A stretch of 64,000 nucleotides of DNA from Hortaea werneckii (Eukaryota > Ascomycota > Dothideomycetes > Mycosphaerellales > Teratosphaeriaceae), in assembly GCA_037044905.1 (NCBI GenBank), contig JBAOKB010000173.1, positions 594,031-658,030 of the forward strand. Direction: 5' to 3'. A program made the position numbers and the translations under genes. Under the pieces are notes generated by a model. That model made no database searches, was not told where the DNA came from, and worked only from the letters and a program-made list of their open reading frames with translations. Shown here piece by piece: positions 41,623-52,425 of the stretch (the first letter of the stretch is position 1; each line of letters starts with the position of its first letter).

Positions 41623-43395
41623 TCAACATTTTGCGGAAGACCGAAGAGATTCTTGCAGTGTGTCGTAATAGACCATGTTCGGTTCCACTGGAAACGGATC
41701 AATTGAGTGCGCGGCTTCGGGACGAGAAAGCACTTTCTTTACAGTCGAAGAACCCCCAATTCCGTTCAAATACCCTGATTGCGAGACTTCGCGGCTTCCG
41801 AGTCGTGAATGGAAAGCTGGCTTTCCAAACATGGCTTTTCGTGATGGCCGTCTCTTGATCTCTGCCATCTTGGCCCCATAGTCAAGCTGACGTGTCGGAT
41901 CATACTCATGCCATTCGTCGAATAAAGACGATGCAGTGTAAGTTACATCCCGCTCATCCTGTGGCAGAGGTTTCAAGAGCGACCCATCGTCGTCTGCCGC
42001 GCTGCGCTCCCGGCTTCGCCAGTGGTTTGTCTTCGGCAAGGTTCCTGTGTCACAGCCTGCTTCTTTATGCGCGATGATTGGCATGCTCAACTGAAGATCA
42101 GAGCACTGAGGTCCTTGTATTCTACCTACTTCTTCTGGCGCTTTCATTTGTGCTTTAGGAACTGCACATCTCCGCCGGACGACATTCAGTGGCTCGTCCT
42201 CGGAATTTTGTAAGGCTTGCGTGCTTTTGCATGTGGAGTCCTCATCCACATCGACATGTCTGGGTGAATTCAAGATGACCGTCAAAGAAGGATCGCCTTG
42301 GTGAGAGCCAGCTGGGCCTTTCAAAGATTCTGCAGCTTGGGCCTGCCCCAAGCAATCTTGCATTGTTACTACGGGACTCGCCTCTCTATAATAGTGATCA
42401 TTCGGTATAGCATCAGCCTTTGGTTTTGCAACTACATCTGTGGTGGCAAGGGATTGACTGAGAGGAGTACCGACAGTTGAAAAGGCAGGAGCGACATCGG
42501 AAGCCTCATTGAAGTAATCTGCGGCGGCAGACCCATTGGCGAGTGATTCCCGAAGCCATGCGGATGATTCAATTTTAGCATTGTGCATCGCGCTTCCTAC
42601 CTTACGTTCTCTGACCTCTGGGCGCCTTGGTTGCTCTGCAGAATGGACGGTCTTGGACACAGATTTAAAATCATAAGGCTGCGCAGCCTTTGGGAGCTTC
42701 CGACCAATTGTGATGCGCTTGAACTGCGTCTTCGACCCCGGCCTTCGAGGGGTGGGTACAGTGCTCGGTGTTGTCTGTGTAAAGCTTTGCTGGACCAAAT
42801 CAGATGCTTCATAACCTTTGAAATCGAGATCATCAAATACATCTGCGACCTTTTGCGCCAGAGTCTTATCTCTCGATCCATTCAGATGATTCCGTCCGTC
42901 AAGAGATTTGCTGATGTTGCTTCTCTTTGGAGGCTCCGGGGTTTCTCCAATAGTGTCGCTCATCCTCTTTGCGGACTCATGATCGGATTCTTTTACGAAA
43001 CTGATGTAATGCTTTTGATGCTGCTGTCCTTTTCCGTTTTCATTAAAAACGGCGGCGACCTTTTGCACCAGAGTTTCATCTCTCGATTCATCTAGATGAA
43101 TGCGAGTATCATCTCCTTGCTCTTGATTCGGAGATCCCATTAAGTTGTCCTCTCCACGTACATGCCTGGGTAGTTCTTCAGTGCTGCGCGTATGTGAGTC
43201 CGAAGGCTTCACAGGTACCGAATCAGGTCGTCGTTGACCATCGATTCTGCGTATAACTGCAGCAGATGGCGATCGTAAGCCACCCCTCGTTTGAAGAGAA
43301 CTCTCCTGACCACGATGAAAAGTGTTGCTGAGCCAGTGTGGCGGCGTCATGCCGCTAGAGAAGGACAGGGTGTTTTCAAGCTCAAGATCGCGCAT
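41623..43395 (-). CDS. hypothetical 590-aa disordered protein
   Basis: A single long frame from ATG at 43395 (MRDLELENTLSFSSGMTPPH). It is polar, Ser/Arg/Asp/Pro-rich and largely disordered. An internal duplication is visible: LDESRDETLVQKVAAVFNEN (residues about 101-120) and LNGSRDKTLAQKVADVFDDL (about 170-190). Other segments are WLRESLANGSAAADYFNEAS (about 275) and a conserved-looking end, SLFDEWHEYDPTRQLDYGAK and then basic RRPSRKAMFGKP (about 510-550). No catalytic motif, signal peptide or membrane helix. The length of the uninterrupted frame makes it a real gene. It may be a cytoskeletal or cell-cycle scaffold, but nothing visible proves that. Confidence 0.75.
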   Translation of the reverse strand: MRDLELENTLSFSSGMTPPHWLSNTFHRGQESSLQTRGGLRSPSAAVIRRIDGQRRPDSVPVKPSDSHTRSTEELPRHVRGEDNLMGSPNQEQGDDTRIHLDESRDETLVQKVAAVFNENGKGQQHQKHYISFVKESDHESAKRMSDTIGETPEPPKRSNISKSLDGRNHLNGSRDKTLAQKVADVFDDLDFKGYEASDLVQQSFTQTTPSTVPTPRRPGSKTQFKRITIGRKLPKAAQPYDFKSVSKTVHSAEQPRRPEVRERKVGSAMHNAKIESSAWLRESLANGSAAADYFNEASDVAPAFSTVGTPLSQSLATTDVVAKPKADAIPNDHYYREASPVVTMQDCLGQAQAAESLKGPAGSHQGDPSLTVILNSPRHVDVDEDSTCKSTQALQNSEDEPLNVVRRRCAVPKAQMKAPEEVGRIQGPQCSDLQLSMPIIAHKEAGCDTGTLPKTNHWRSRERSAADDDGSLLKPLPQDERDVTYTASSLFDEWHEYDPTRQLDYGAKMAEIKRRPSRKAMFGKPAFHSRLGSREVSQSGYLNGIGGSSTVKKVLSRPEAAHSIDPFPVEPNMVYYDTLQESLRSSAKC

Positions 43396-44206
43396 TTCGA
43401 GCTCTGGGAGTTTTTGCGACTCAAATGGAAAATAGGCTTAGAGAAGATGGGCGTATCGGGCTCACACTGAGTCGAGTGGCGTTCCTGCGAGACAAGACCG
43501 TCAGCGAATAATCACGGCGGAAGATCATAGTCTTTAGGGATGGTTAGGCCGGAAAGAAAAGGGGTTCCGTCTTATTACCTGGGCTGCAGCCTGCATCCGC
43601 ACCACACTTGACAGGAAATTCTGATCCCTGCATTAGCGCTGCTAACTATTCCCATTGGTTTCGAACCGCTGCAGGTCGGATAGGTGGGAAAAAGGATCAC
43701 CGGGCAGAACAATAATCGCGGACTGAGAGCAATGAAATGGACGACATAGGCAGTATGGATCTATGCATGGGATAAAGGCAGACGAGCAGCGGCCGTTCCG
43801 CTCTAGGCCGACGTCCTCAGCATGCGGATCATAAGGGTCAACATTGCGGTCTAGCTGCCCCCATGTCTATTCCGAGACATTCTAAGACGTTCGGTTTGAG
43901 GCATGATTTCCTGTCAAGAAGCAGTGTGCTAGAATGTAATAGTCTGTAACAGTCTGTAGCAGAACGCTAGAGCATACAGTGGGATGGCACGGGTCACAAA
44001 CACAAGGATTGGGTTTTCAGTAGCTCTCCAACTACAGTCCATCTACGATCTTTACATGAGCTATCTGGACGATACTCGTCAGTCCCAGCGCTGGTGAGTA
44101 ACGAGTAATACCCAATGCCCGATTCGACGGGTCCATCTTCTGCGGCTTGCTCTTGGGAAAGTTATCGGTTATCATTTATCTAGCCTTCTCAGCATGGTCG
44201 CCTAGG
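43396..44206. other. intergenic
   Basis: No gene seen. It should hold the promoter of the 590-aa gene (minus, start 43395) and the 3' end of the PTH11-like gene. A small direct repeat (AGTCTGTAACAGTCTGTAGC) lies near 43940. Confidence 0.5.
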
Positions 44207-45411
44207 CTATCGTCTTTGCTCATCCCATACATTGTTGGCGGTCAATTTTTCCGTCTGCGCCTGGCCTTGCCGAATAGAGGTGACGCAAATTTCAGTGGTT
44301 TTCTTGATTGCGTCCTGCTGTGGTGATTCCCGGAGTATGTGCTCTTCGCTATCCGGATGTTGTCGGTAGGGCGTCCAGCAGGGTTTTCGAGGCACAGAGC
44401 TAGACGGTATCGGCCCTGTTCTTTCGCTCCGCATCAGAGGCGCCAAACAAGGTATGGTCGCAACGATGATGACTACGTTGTTTTCAATGGTCACCCAAAG
44501 CTGGAAACTAGCGAAATGCCAAGTGAAGTCGTTCGAAGGGCTGAGGTTGCGTACATCTACACATCTTCATAGTGCGGAAGGAAGAGGTTAGCTAGTCTCC
44601 GATGATCGTTTTGGGCACAGAAGAACTTACTTGACGATGCTAAAAACGAACGCGACCATGCTGAGAGTCAGGAAGAAGCCCAGGCGACGTTTCTCTCTGA
44701 GTGGCATCTGGAGACTCCATAGGATCAGTGCCGGCATGACCGTCAAAGCGACGTCGCAGAGGCTGTTGAGGCTGCTCTGGACAAAGGCGATCACAGTCTG
44801 GACCTCTGGATTTTGACAAGACACATTTGCCGCCACGTCGAAGTTCCACAGCGCATCAATATGCTCACCACACTGTGCCCAGATTTGGATGACGGTCATT
44901 CCATTGGCAACGAGCTGTATTGCAATGACGCCCTTGATACACCATCGCTTTTTGAAGCCCGTACGCCCTAGAATGGAGAGCAGGAATGCCGAGAACGAAC
45001 ACCTTCCAAACGTGGGAGAAAGGACCGCAAAGGGCTCTGTTAGAGGTGCGCTCCAGAAGAGAATATCTTGCTGCTGTTGACGATCAAGACTTGCAACATG
45101 TTGACCTAGGCCTGCCGAAATCGCTCTCTGTAAAAATGACAGGTGCAATAATTCGCATACCTGCTTATCATCAGTCTTTGCGTGCCTTTCCGAAGGGGTG
45201 TCAGAGGCATGGTTGTTTTACCCAGGCAGCTATCATCAACCAGTCGGCAAGAGTGAAGCGCCTGACTTTGACGACGCTGACGTAAAGGCGGAGCATCATG
45301 ACGAGGCTCGAGCCCAAGAAAAGTATCCACCCAATGATCTGAGACAATCAGCATCTTTCCTCACTTGCGCTCGCCCGACTGACGTACCGCAAGAGTCGTT
45401 CCTCCAACCAT
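44207..45411 (-). CDS. PTH11-like integral membrane protein
   Basis: Four minus exons (45388-45411, 45222-45338, 44631-45127, 44207-44564) join in frame to about 331 residues. Introns are 49, 94 and 66 nt with GTACGT, GTAAAA and GTAAGT donors. The protein matches the fungal rhodopsin-like/PTH11 group: IIGWILFLGSSLVMMLRLYV with RRFTLADWLMIAAW, then GLGQHVASL, SAFLLSILGRTGFKKRW, an extracellular NVSCQNP loop, SLNSLCDVALTVMPALILWS with LQMPLREKRRLGFFLTLSM, and NDFTWHFASFQLWVTIENNV followed by IIVATIPCLAPL. This order of helices and motifs is diagnostic of the family. PTH11 senses surface cues in Magnaporthe; relatives are often of unknown ligand. No CFEM domain is present. Exon 3 may begin earlier, since the second helix seems short. 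It lies about 0.9 kb from the divergently placed MFS gene. Confidence 0.8.
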
Positions 45412-46070
45412 GATGGCAAGAGCGGCCTTACAGGCGTTGAGCGGGTGATGTTGCTGCAAAAGGTGCCGCCTGGCGAGGGAGCTCGGAAAGGCACAAAGTA
45501 AGTACATTCAAGTGGCCGGAAACGTGATCGTTTAGGGGGGTCACCCCGGGCGGCATTCAAAACGAGACTCGCATGAATACTACTTAGGTAGTCAACAAAA
45601 GTCGTTGGGGCTCATCACGGGAGATTGTCTCGAAAGAGAGCAATTTGGAGCCGCTGTTGGAGAATGGCGAGCGGCCTGCAAGGTGCGCAGGCATGCATGA
45701 CCCTAATGCCGAGTCGTCGACATAGAACGTGCGGGAGGCCTGCAGGGGATTCAACTCAACAGGACCTCATCTTATTATTGCTACCAAGGCATGTACCTAG
45801 GTACTCTTAGTACTGTAGCCGCGTCCACGCAGCTGAACAAGGATCGTCTGTTCCGCGGAGCCGCCCGCCCCACTCGCTTAGGGTGTGCGCGCCACCTGGA
45901 TGCGCTTCGTACGGACGCTAGGCAAGTTACCCCCCGGCAATAACATGTGCGGGATCATGGCAGAGAAGTTTCGATTCGATGCAGATAGGAGTCGCTCACC
46001 ACCATCCTCCCGCGAGCGACATTGTTCTGGTGGGGATACGATCCCCGCTGTACTTGGGCTCCAGTCCGAG

Positions 46071-46107
<37 letters not shown>

Positions 46108-46310
46108 CGTCCCAATTCATTTCGCGCGAAAGTCCATGGCGACCATGACGTCTAACCTAGCTGCCTGTCGCTTACTACTAGCGCGATATGTTGCACGCGG
46201 TGCGGATTGAAACGCTTGCTGCACTCGTCTCCTCTCTGATCTTCCCTCCGCCTTGCCAGCTTTTCACTTGGTTTTGCTTTTACTTAGTACGCACCGGTCC
46301 ACGACTGAAA
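45412..46310. other. divergent intergenic region of PTH11-like and MFS genes
   Basis: Holds the promoters of both flanking genes. Contains TACCTAGGTA at 45794-45803 and a 36-nt C run at 46071-46106, about 200 bases upstream of the MFS start. Confidence 0.55.
46071..46106. repeat. poly-C tract (36 nt)
   Basis: The longest of the four G/C homopolymers in this window, in the promoter region of the MFS transporter gene. Confidence 0.9.
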
Positions 46311-48120
46311 ATGCCCGCACCATCACATAAGGCGAGCCGACAGGTCAAGGGTATCCAGCCTCAAGAGCTTGACAAGAAGCCCGGTTCGCAAGTGCAAGAC
46401 AAAACTCCCGCAACGCGTGACTTGGAAGATCAGGAAACATCCAAGAGCGCGGACTTGGCACGTCCAATGCGAGGGAAGGGCGACTGGACGATTCTATTGC
46501 CGTTAGTTGGCGCCTGACTCCAATACATCTACGCCTGTGCCTCGCTGACGATCCCCCGTAGCCAACCAACCGATAGTCAGGATGATCCGTTGAACTGGAC
46601 ATGGGCAAAGAAGCACCAGATACTGCTGTCTCTCGTCCTTGCAGCGTTGGTCCGTCAACACCTTTCCCTGTTAGCGTACCATCTGACCAGTACCATCTGA
46701 CCTCGCTTAGCTTACCGATTTTGGCATGACATATGGCTTCGTCTTGTTTCAGGCACAGGCGCCTGATTTTCACATGAGCGTCACTTCGGTTTCCCGGTCT
46801 GCCAGCGGTGGTCTCTTTCTCCAAGGGCCCGCCGGCATCTTTGCTGTACCGCTTATTCAGCGCTACGGACGACTGCCTGTTCTCTTCTGGTCTCAGTTCT
46901 GTTCGACCTTGGTGGTACTAGCAGCGGCGTTGTCTCCGAACTATGCTTATTTTACTGCTTTTCGCGCCCTTCAGGGCTGGTTTAACACTGCGCCCCAGGT
47001 TGTAGGTCTGAGCGTGATTCACGATCTGTACGTTTTCCATACTCTGCGAGTCTAGAGGTGGAGTCACTAAACTCGACAGGTTTTTCCTTCACGAGCGCAC
47101 CAGCCGCGTGAACATTTGGGTCTTCTGTCTGCTTGGTGGTCCCTTCCTGGGCCCTTTTCTTGCGGCTTGGCTCATACAGGCTGTCGATTGGCGGGCTGAC
47201 TTTGGTGTTCTTGCCAGCTTGCATGGCCTTGCGACTTTGTCAATCATCTTTCTAGGAGATGAGACGCTGTACAACCGCCGTGACCCACCGCCATCGCGGG
47301 ACAAAGGTGTTGTTGCCAAGCTCAAGCTCCTCACGGGCATTACGGGTGTCATGTCAAAGGAAGGCCGTCCAGAGATATGGTCGGTGCTCAAAGACATCTT
47401 GAACATTCAGCTAAAGCCGCAGATCTTTTTCATTACCGTCGTCTACGTGATGGCCATGATTGCCTGGGTCATTGGCGTTAACAATACAGTGTCACAGCTG
47501 CTGCTGCCGCCCCCTTACCGGTTTAGCGGCGCAGCTTTTGCTTGTAGCTGGCTGGCTCCGATTGTTGGTGCTGTTTTCGGGCAACTCTGGGGATACTGGT
47601 TCAACAAATGGCTATTCAACAGATACCTTCGAAGGCACCACGGGAAACACAACCCAGCGAACCGGCTCTGGGGTACTTACGCTCCGACTGCGATCGGCCT
47701 TGTTGGCCTGATCCTCTACGGAAAAGCCTTTCAGCACTCCCTACACTGGATCTTGATCGAGATTGGATGGGCCTGTCTGGCTTTCATGATGGTCGCTGCA
47801 ACCACCGCAGTCTCCGCGTACTGTCTGGATTGTTTTCCGGAGCAAGCCTCTCTGGTAGCACCCATCATCAATATGTGGCGGTGAGTAAGCCGCGCGTCTC
47901 ATTCGAGCTGTGGATGCTGACAGGTCGCAGTACGACGGGTGGTTTTTGCGTCGTTTATTTTCAAGTGTCCTGGATTAGTGCCAGCGGGGCCGACGTTGCC
48001 TTTGGTCTGCAAGCTTTGGTCTTGGGCGTTGCTTTTGTTGTTGGAGTCGTCAACACCCAGTTCCTCGGAAACAGGTTCGCAGAAGATGTGCAGGTGATCA
48101 AAACAAGCAATATTCAGTAG
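46311..48120 (+). CDS. MFS transporter (DHA1-like), five exons
   Basis: Exons 46311-46501, 46562-46649, 46711-47027, 47080-47880 and 47931-48120 join in frame to 528 residues; all introns are GT...AG (60, 61, 52 and 50 nt), and codon phases agree at every junction. After a polar N-terminus comes DDPLNWTWAKKHQILLSLVL, the usual cytosolic lead into helix 1. Then follow GPAGIFAVPLIQRYGRLPVL (the G...D/E-R-x-G-R loop 2-3 signature), AYFTAFRALQGWFNTAPQVV, FFLHERTSRVNIWVFCLLGG and WRADFGVLASLHGL. The central loop has DETLYNR, the DHA1-type E-T-L-Y-R motif. The second half has six more helices ending in TQFLGNRFAEDVQ. Such proton antiporters export drugs or metabolites or import nutrients. The substrate cannot be told. 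The gene looks intact. Confidence 0.85.
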
Positions 48121-48184
48121 GAATGGCGATGGGAGCATCGCAATCTATGGAGTGTAGCGCATTGGTCCCAAAGCTCTGCCGACC

Positions 48185-48770
48185 ATGTCCTTTTCTTTTA
48201 TGGTACAAACACTTGGGTATAGCAGGCTCAATTCCCACTTGCTTACGGCGCCGTCGTACATCCTTTCCATGATTACAGCGTTTTTGAATGCTCTCTCCAC
48301 TAACAGGGGCGGCGAGCGATTCTTGCACATTACCCTGCCTCTGCTGGCGGCCAAGATGGCGCTCATCCTGGCGGCGTGCACAACATCCGTCGCTCCTGGA
48401 TATGTCGCGATGATGCTCCTGGTATCCGGCATCTACACGCACTATGTCATAGTGCTGGGATGGATCTCCAAGAGGATTCCTCGCCCTGCGGCCATCGCGT
48501 GCGGCTGCTCTCGCACTCATCAACGGTCTTCCGAATGCTGCGTCTATGTACGTCCCATGCAAGTACGGAGGAGCGCCGCGATACATCACCGCATTTTTGG
48601 TCAATTGCTGTACAGCGTTCCTCGCCATCGTCATGGCAGCCCTCCTTTGCATAATGCTGGTGCGGCAGAACAACAAACTCGATCGGGATGGAGTACCTGA
48701 GGACGGTAGCACAAGTGGCGGTCACCGAGAAGGTGAAGCCGCGCAGAAGAACTTTCGATGTTTAGGATAA
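48185..48770 (+). pseudogene. MFS (allantoate-permease/ACS family) C-terminal fragment
   Basis: The first frame reads YSRLNSHLLTAPSYILSMIT, MALILAACTTSVAPGYVAMM and YVIVLGWISKRIPRP. Then it shifts by one base near 48490 into RAAALALINGLPNAASMYVP, GGAPRYITAFLVNCCTAFLA, IMLVRQNNKLDRDG and ends EAAQKNFRCLG. This is helices 8-12 and the tail of the Dal5-like anion:cation symporter family (NxLDR and F.FL-like tail). The first half of the protein is absent: only 64 bases separate it from the stop of the complete MFS gene, which belongs to another family. It is a truncated and frameshifted remnant, probably placed here by rearrangement. Confidence 0.7.
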
Positions 48771-50275
48771 CCTGCCGTTTCTGGTCAAACTGGCTAGAGC
48801 ATCAAGTGTCGTGTTGCAGTTTGGAAGCGAATGAAGAGGAAAACATTCATTCCTAACATTATTTCGTCCAAGCACTGTTCATAAGGTTCCCTACCGACCC
48901 GCCTGCGATTAAGCGTGCGAGTGGTACGTCCAGGCCAATCCACCGGGCGTATCTTGGTGGGGCAGTCCTGAGGGGAGACTCGGCTTGGAAGTTGCTGCGC
49001 AGGACGTTGGACTATTCTGCTTCAAGTGAGAGCCATGAGACGAGGTGTTCTGCAGACGTTTTGCACGGTTGCTAAAAGCCAAACCACACGTGCATAGAAC
49101 ACTGGCTACCTTATTCATTAGCAGCAAACCAGCATTTAGGGTTTTGAATGTGGAAACTCACATGTCCTCTAATGAAAGCCCGGGCGGCTGAGCGCGAGGG
49201 ATTGTTCCGGGAGCGTACCTTGATACATGATGCGTCTCCAATATAGGTCAGTTCAGAACCTTGTGCTTTATCTTCCCATGCTAGAGGAGGACAACCGCAT
49301 AACCTCAGCTGGACCTTCTACTTCTTCCCTTGTTCTGAGCGCCGACGAGGTGCCCACCTCCACCCACGACATACCGTCGTCTAGCCCTGGCTCACCCTTC
49401 GCATGCCGCGGTCGAAGGCCCGCAACAACCACCTCCGTCTGCCGATCTCGCCAAATGCAAGATATAGCTTGTGCAGTCGACGGTGCTTACGCGCGGGTAT
49501 GAGCAATATCCACCCCCCCTCTTCCCTCCCTTCGCTACGCCCTCCACAAATCTCGCGTGGCAGGCACTTGCGCTTGAAACCTTGGGGTTCCTTCTCCTTT
49601 CCATACGAGGTTGAAAGGCCAAAAGCAGGTTCCCACCTGGACAGACCTGTTTGGAGCTTACCGAATATCTCGTCGCCATCCGGATGCTCAGTGGTATGAA
49701 TGAAGATGCAGCGGTTCAAGGATCTTCTACGCAGGGACCACAATGGAGAGCGCTAGTGGTAAGCCGAGGACGCATGGTGCAGTAAAGCCCGTGATTTGGT
49801 CATATCCCGCTCTATCCTCTGTGGGCAATGAATCTCGTCTGGCCACATCTCAGGATCATGGTTGAGACTTTCATGTGGCGGCGAGCTTCGTCCGTGCGAG
49901 ATACTGGTTGCTCTCTTCCGACTGGCAAGGGCTCTCTTGTCCTCCATCTCAGCGCTCCCTGCTTGCCGTCTCCGCATAAGGACTATGTAGCAAGCCGGAA
50001 GATACCTAGGTACCGTCAATCAAACAGCTGACGATGGCCCCGGCTCGTCCACCAACTCCGCGAGAGCAAAGACCATGAATGATGATTGGATCAATACGCG
50101 ACAACTTGCAACACTTGCTGCTAGGGGTCTGGAGACATACGACAAAGGGTTGCCGAGATGGGGAAAGCGCGGAAGGGAAGGGTCAATCTCGACAAGGAGG
50201 TCATCGTACGACGCAAATGACCTCGCCGCTTCTTTGTTCGATAACACTCTACCAAGTAGTTATATCCTTGAATAT
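48771..50275. other. stretch without a supported gene
   Basis: Short, overlapping, Ser/Arg-rich frames (for example 49381-49743 minus) without motif. TACCTAGGTA lies at 50003-50012. Confidence 0.45.

Positions 50276-50308
<33 letters not shown>
50276..50308. repeat. poly-G tract (33 nt)
   Basis: Uninterrupted G run after GAATAT. Frames reading through it give artificial poly-Gly or poly-Pro. Confidence 0.9.
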
Positions 50309-50310
<2 letters not shown>

Positions 50311-50651
50311 TGCCCACTCTTCACATGACACCGCCTGGTCTCTTGGCCTCTCTTTCCTCTTTTGCTTTCCTCTTCCACCTTCTTTCCCCAGTCTTTCGGG
50401 GCTGCGTTACTCCATGCTTACATACACGATCATTTCCGATTTTCCAGACTCATCCCTTCTTCATCATAAGGTTTCAGTCGTTATTGCCGAGGAAGTCTCT
50501 ACAAGTGAGCTCGAGTCACGGAGTGGTGGAAGAAATATCGGACATGTTATAGAGCAACCAAGACTGGAAGACATGGGCCCAGAAAGTTTGCGTATCGCAA
50601 GTGGTAAACGGGATTGTATGAAACTCCTGGTGACGAAACCAAGCTAAGAGC

Positions 50652-51551
50652 GTGCCCCTAGAATTTTTTCTCAGCCTCGCAACAGAGCTCTACCCTCCGT
50701 TCCAAGCGAAGACCGGCGAGTTCATCTGCACCCGTGATTCTTCGCGTCAGCTTCTAAGAGACTTGAAATACTCGACCACGACAGTTCTGATTGCATCCTA
50801 CATTCTTGCGAAAGTTGCCCCTAAGATCGGTACTGGCCAGAGTCTGCCTTGGCTCCATCCGCCTGGGCCCTGTGGACGAGACAAAATGCTTGCTGCGCTT
50901 ACCATAGCTTCAGACGGGCAACGAGAAGTAGTCTGGTCGAATGAGGAATTGGCCCGGAAGATCAAAATGCAACCGGATCTCATCAATCGAAACGAGCGAC
51001 AACTTCGGACTGAACTCTGCGAAATACTGTCCACTTCCCAAATTGAACCGAACCCAATGCAGATAGTATACAAGATACAAAGCGCATTGTCTAACAGCGG
51101 CATCGAAAAACTGTCCCGCCTTGCTGTAAGGTCAGCAGAAGCGTTTTCATTGCCGCCAAAGACCTTGCAACCGGACGTCAGCCCCCAGCCATTCACTCGA
51201 CTGCCTGATTTCCCCATTTCTGAAACATTCAAGTCTACGGCTAAGCAGTCTCGCCCGAGAAGAGGAAACACGAACAGGCCTGCATTCAAAACAGGTTGCA
51301 TTCTGGTCGGGAGAGATAAAAAAAAAAGCACGAGAGAAGAGACGAACATACCCTCCAAAAATCCGGATATAATAAGGGAAGGGGTTGGGAGTCGGGGGCG
51401 AGGGGGAAACAAATTTGAGCTCGGTGGCTTCGCTTCCTTGGTTCTATTGTCAATGCTCGCTGGAAAGCATATCATCTTGGGACTCTATAGAGAACTTGCC
51501 GTCATTCTTCTAAGCGTGAGGTCCTTCTTCCATGTCGCTATACAAGTATGA
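50652..51551 (+). CDS. hypothetical protein (incomplete 5' model)
   Basis: An open frame of 299 codons without an ATG before 50886, so the first exon must lie upstream. Candidates are in 50455-50620 (VIAEEVSTSELESRSGGRNI and following), ahead of a GTAAACGGG...AAGCTAAG segment, but I could not fit the phases. The frame reads FFLSLATELYPPFQAKTGEF, LLRDLKYSTTTVLIASYILA, SNEELARKIKMQPDLINRNE and KIQSALSNSGIEKLSRLAVR, helical and protein-like, then turns basic and disordered. Frames at 51633-51863 and 51809-52102 may be later exons. No domain recognised. The minus frame 50798-51475 is probably its shadow. Confidence 0.4.
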   Translation: MPLEFFLSLATELYPPFQAKTGEFICTRDSSRQLLRDLKYSTTTVLIASYILAKVAPKIGTGQSLPWLHPPGPCGRDKMLAALTIASDGQREVVWSNEELARKIKMQPDLINRNERQLRTELCEILSTSQIEPNPMQIVYKIQSALSNSGIEKLSRLAVRSAEAFSLPPKTLQPDVSPQPFTRLPDFPISETFKSTAKQSRPRRGNTNRPAFKTGCILVGRDKKKSTREETNIPSKNPDIIREGVGSRGRGGNKFELGGFASLVLLSMLAGKHIILGLYRELAVILLSVRSFFHVAIQV

Positions 51552-52425
51552 AAAGCAGCCTCAGATGGATCTCCCTTGCTATACCTGACTTTGCTCATTT
51601 GAAGGTAATGAAGCCCTCAAAATTGGAACAAGGTGAATGTGGGTTGTTGCGAGTTGAGTCATATCGATGGTTTGCTATTCAGCTTTGCCCCCTCGCAGAT
51701 TCTGCCGAGCGATGCAAGCTTTATTTGGGCAGTCACCCAACACCGAGTGTTGATCGGTGCTCAAGACACTCAAGAGTCCCGCTTGTCTGACTACTGCATC
51801 GACTGGATTTGCGATATGCGGTCGACCGAGAAGAGTCTGTTAGCGCTCACAATGATCCGCTGATTGAAGCATCAGGAGTGGTTAGAAATACGCTGAGGAG
51901 ACGGAAGAAAGAGACAGTCGGTGTAGCCGAGGCTGTAGCACCTGCACAATATCGTTCGAGCGCCTCTGAGAACAGCGCAATGGGTGCTCATGACAATTGT
52001 AATACCCAAGATACCTCTGTCATATCGAGCAAGTTTCTATTTCAGGCGAAGCTCTTAGGCGAAATCAGGCCCGAAAAAGCAGCAGCAGAACCACACGGCT
52101 AGAGAACGGTTGTTAGGTATGTGACATTATGGCCAAGATGAGAATCTATGGAGCCACGATTCATGGCAAGGAGAACCTCCCCCTCTCTTTCCCTACGAAC
52201 ACACAAAAGAAAAAGAAATCGAAAGGAAAAGAAGGATTTGGCATCTAACTATTGTTAGACGTATAATGGTGAAGCTCTGCGCCTGAGGCTATGATGATAT
52301 ACCGTAAGCTGCCCCATATGGAGCGCAATAGTGGGGCCCACGTATCATGTACCTGCCACAGCTAGTAGAGGGCTAGATTACGTTTGAAATTTCCTCACAG
52401 TTTTCTACCTGCCGACTTTAAAACG
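51552..52425. other. possible 3' exons and intergenic DNA
   Basis: The + frame 51809-52102 (NDPLIEASGVVRNTLRRRKK and on) is polar and could be a last exon of the gene at 50652. From 52103 no gene is seen. Confidence 0.35.

Noticed and set aside
45878..46210. Frames with poly-Gly or poly-Pro
   Set aside because: Read-through of the C36 homopolymer.
50798..51475. Minus frame of 225 codons
   Set aside because: Weaker residue pattern than the + frame it mirrors; no start context or domain.
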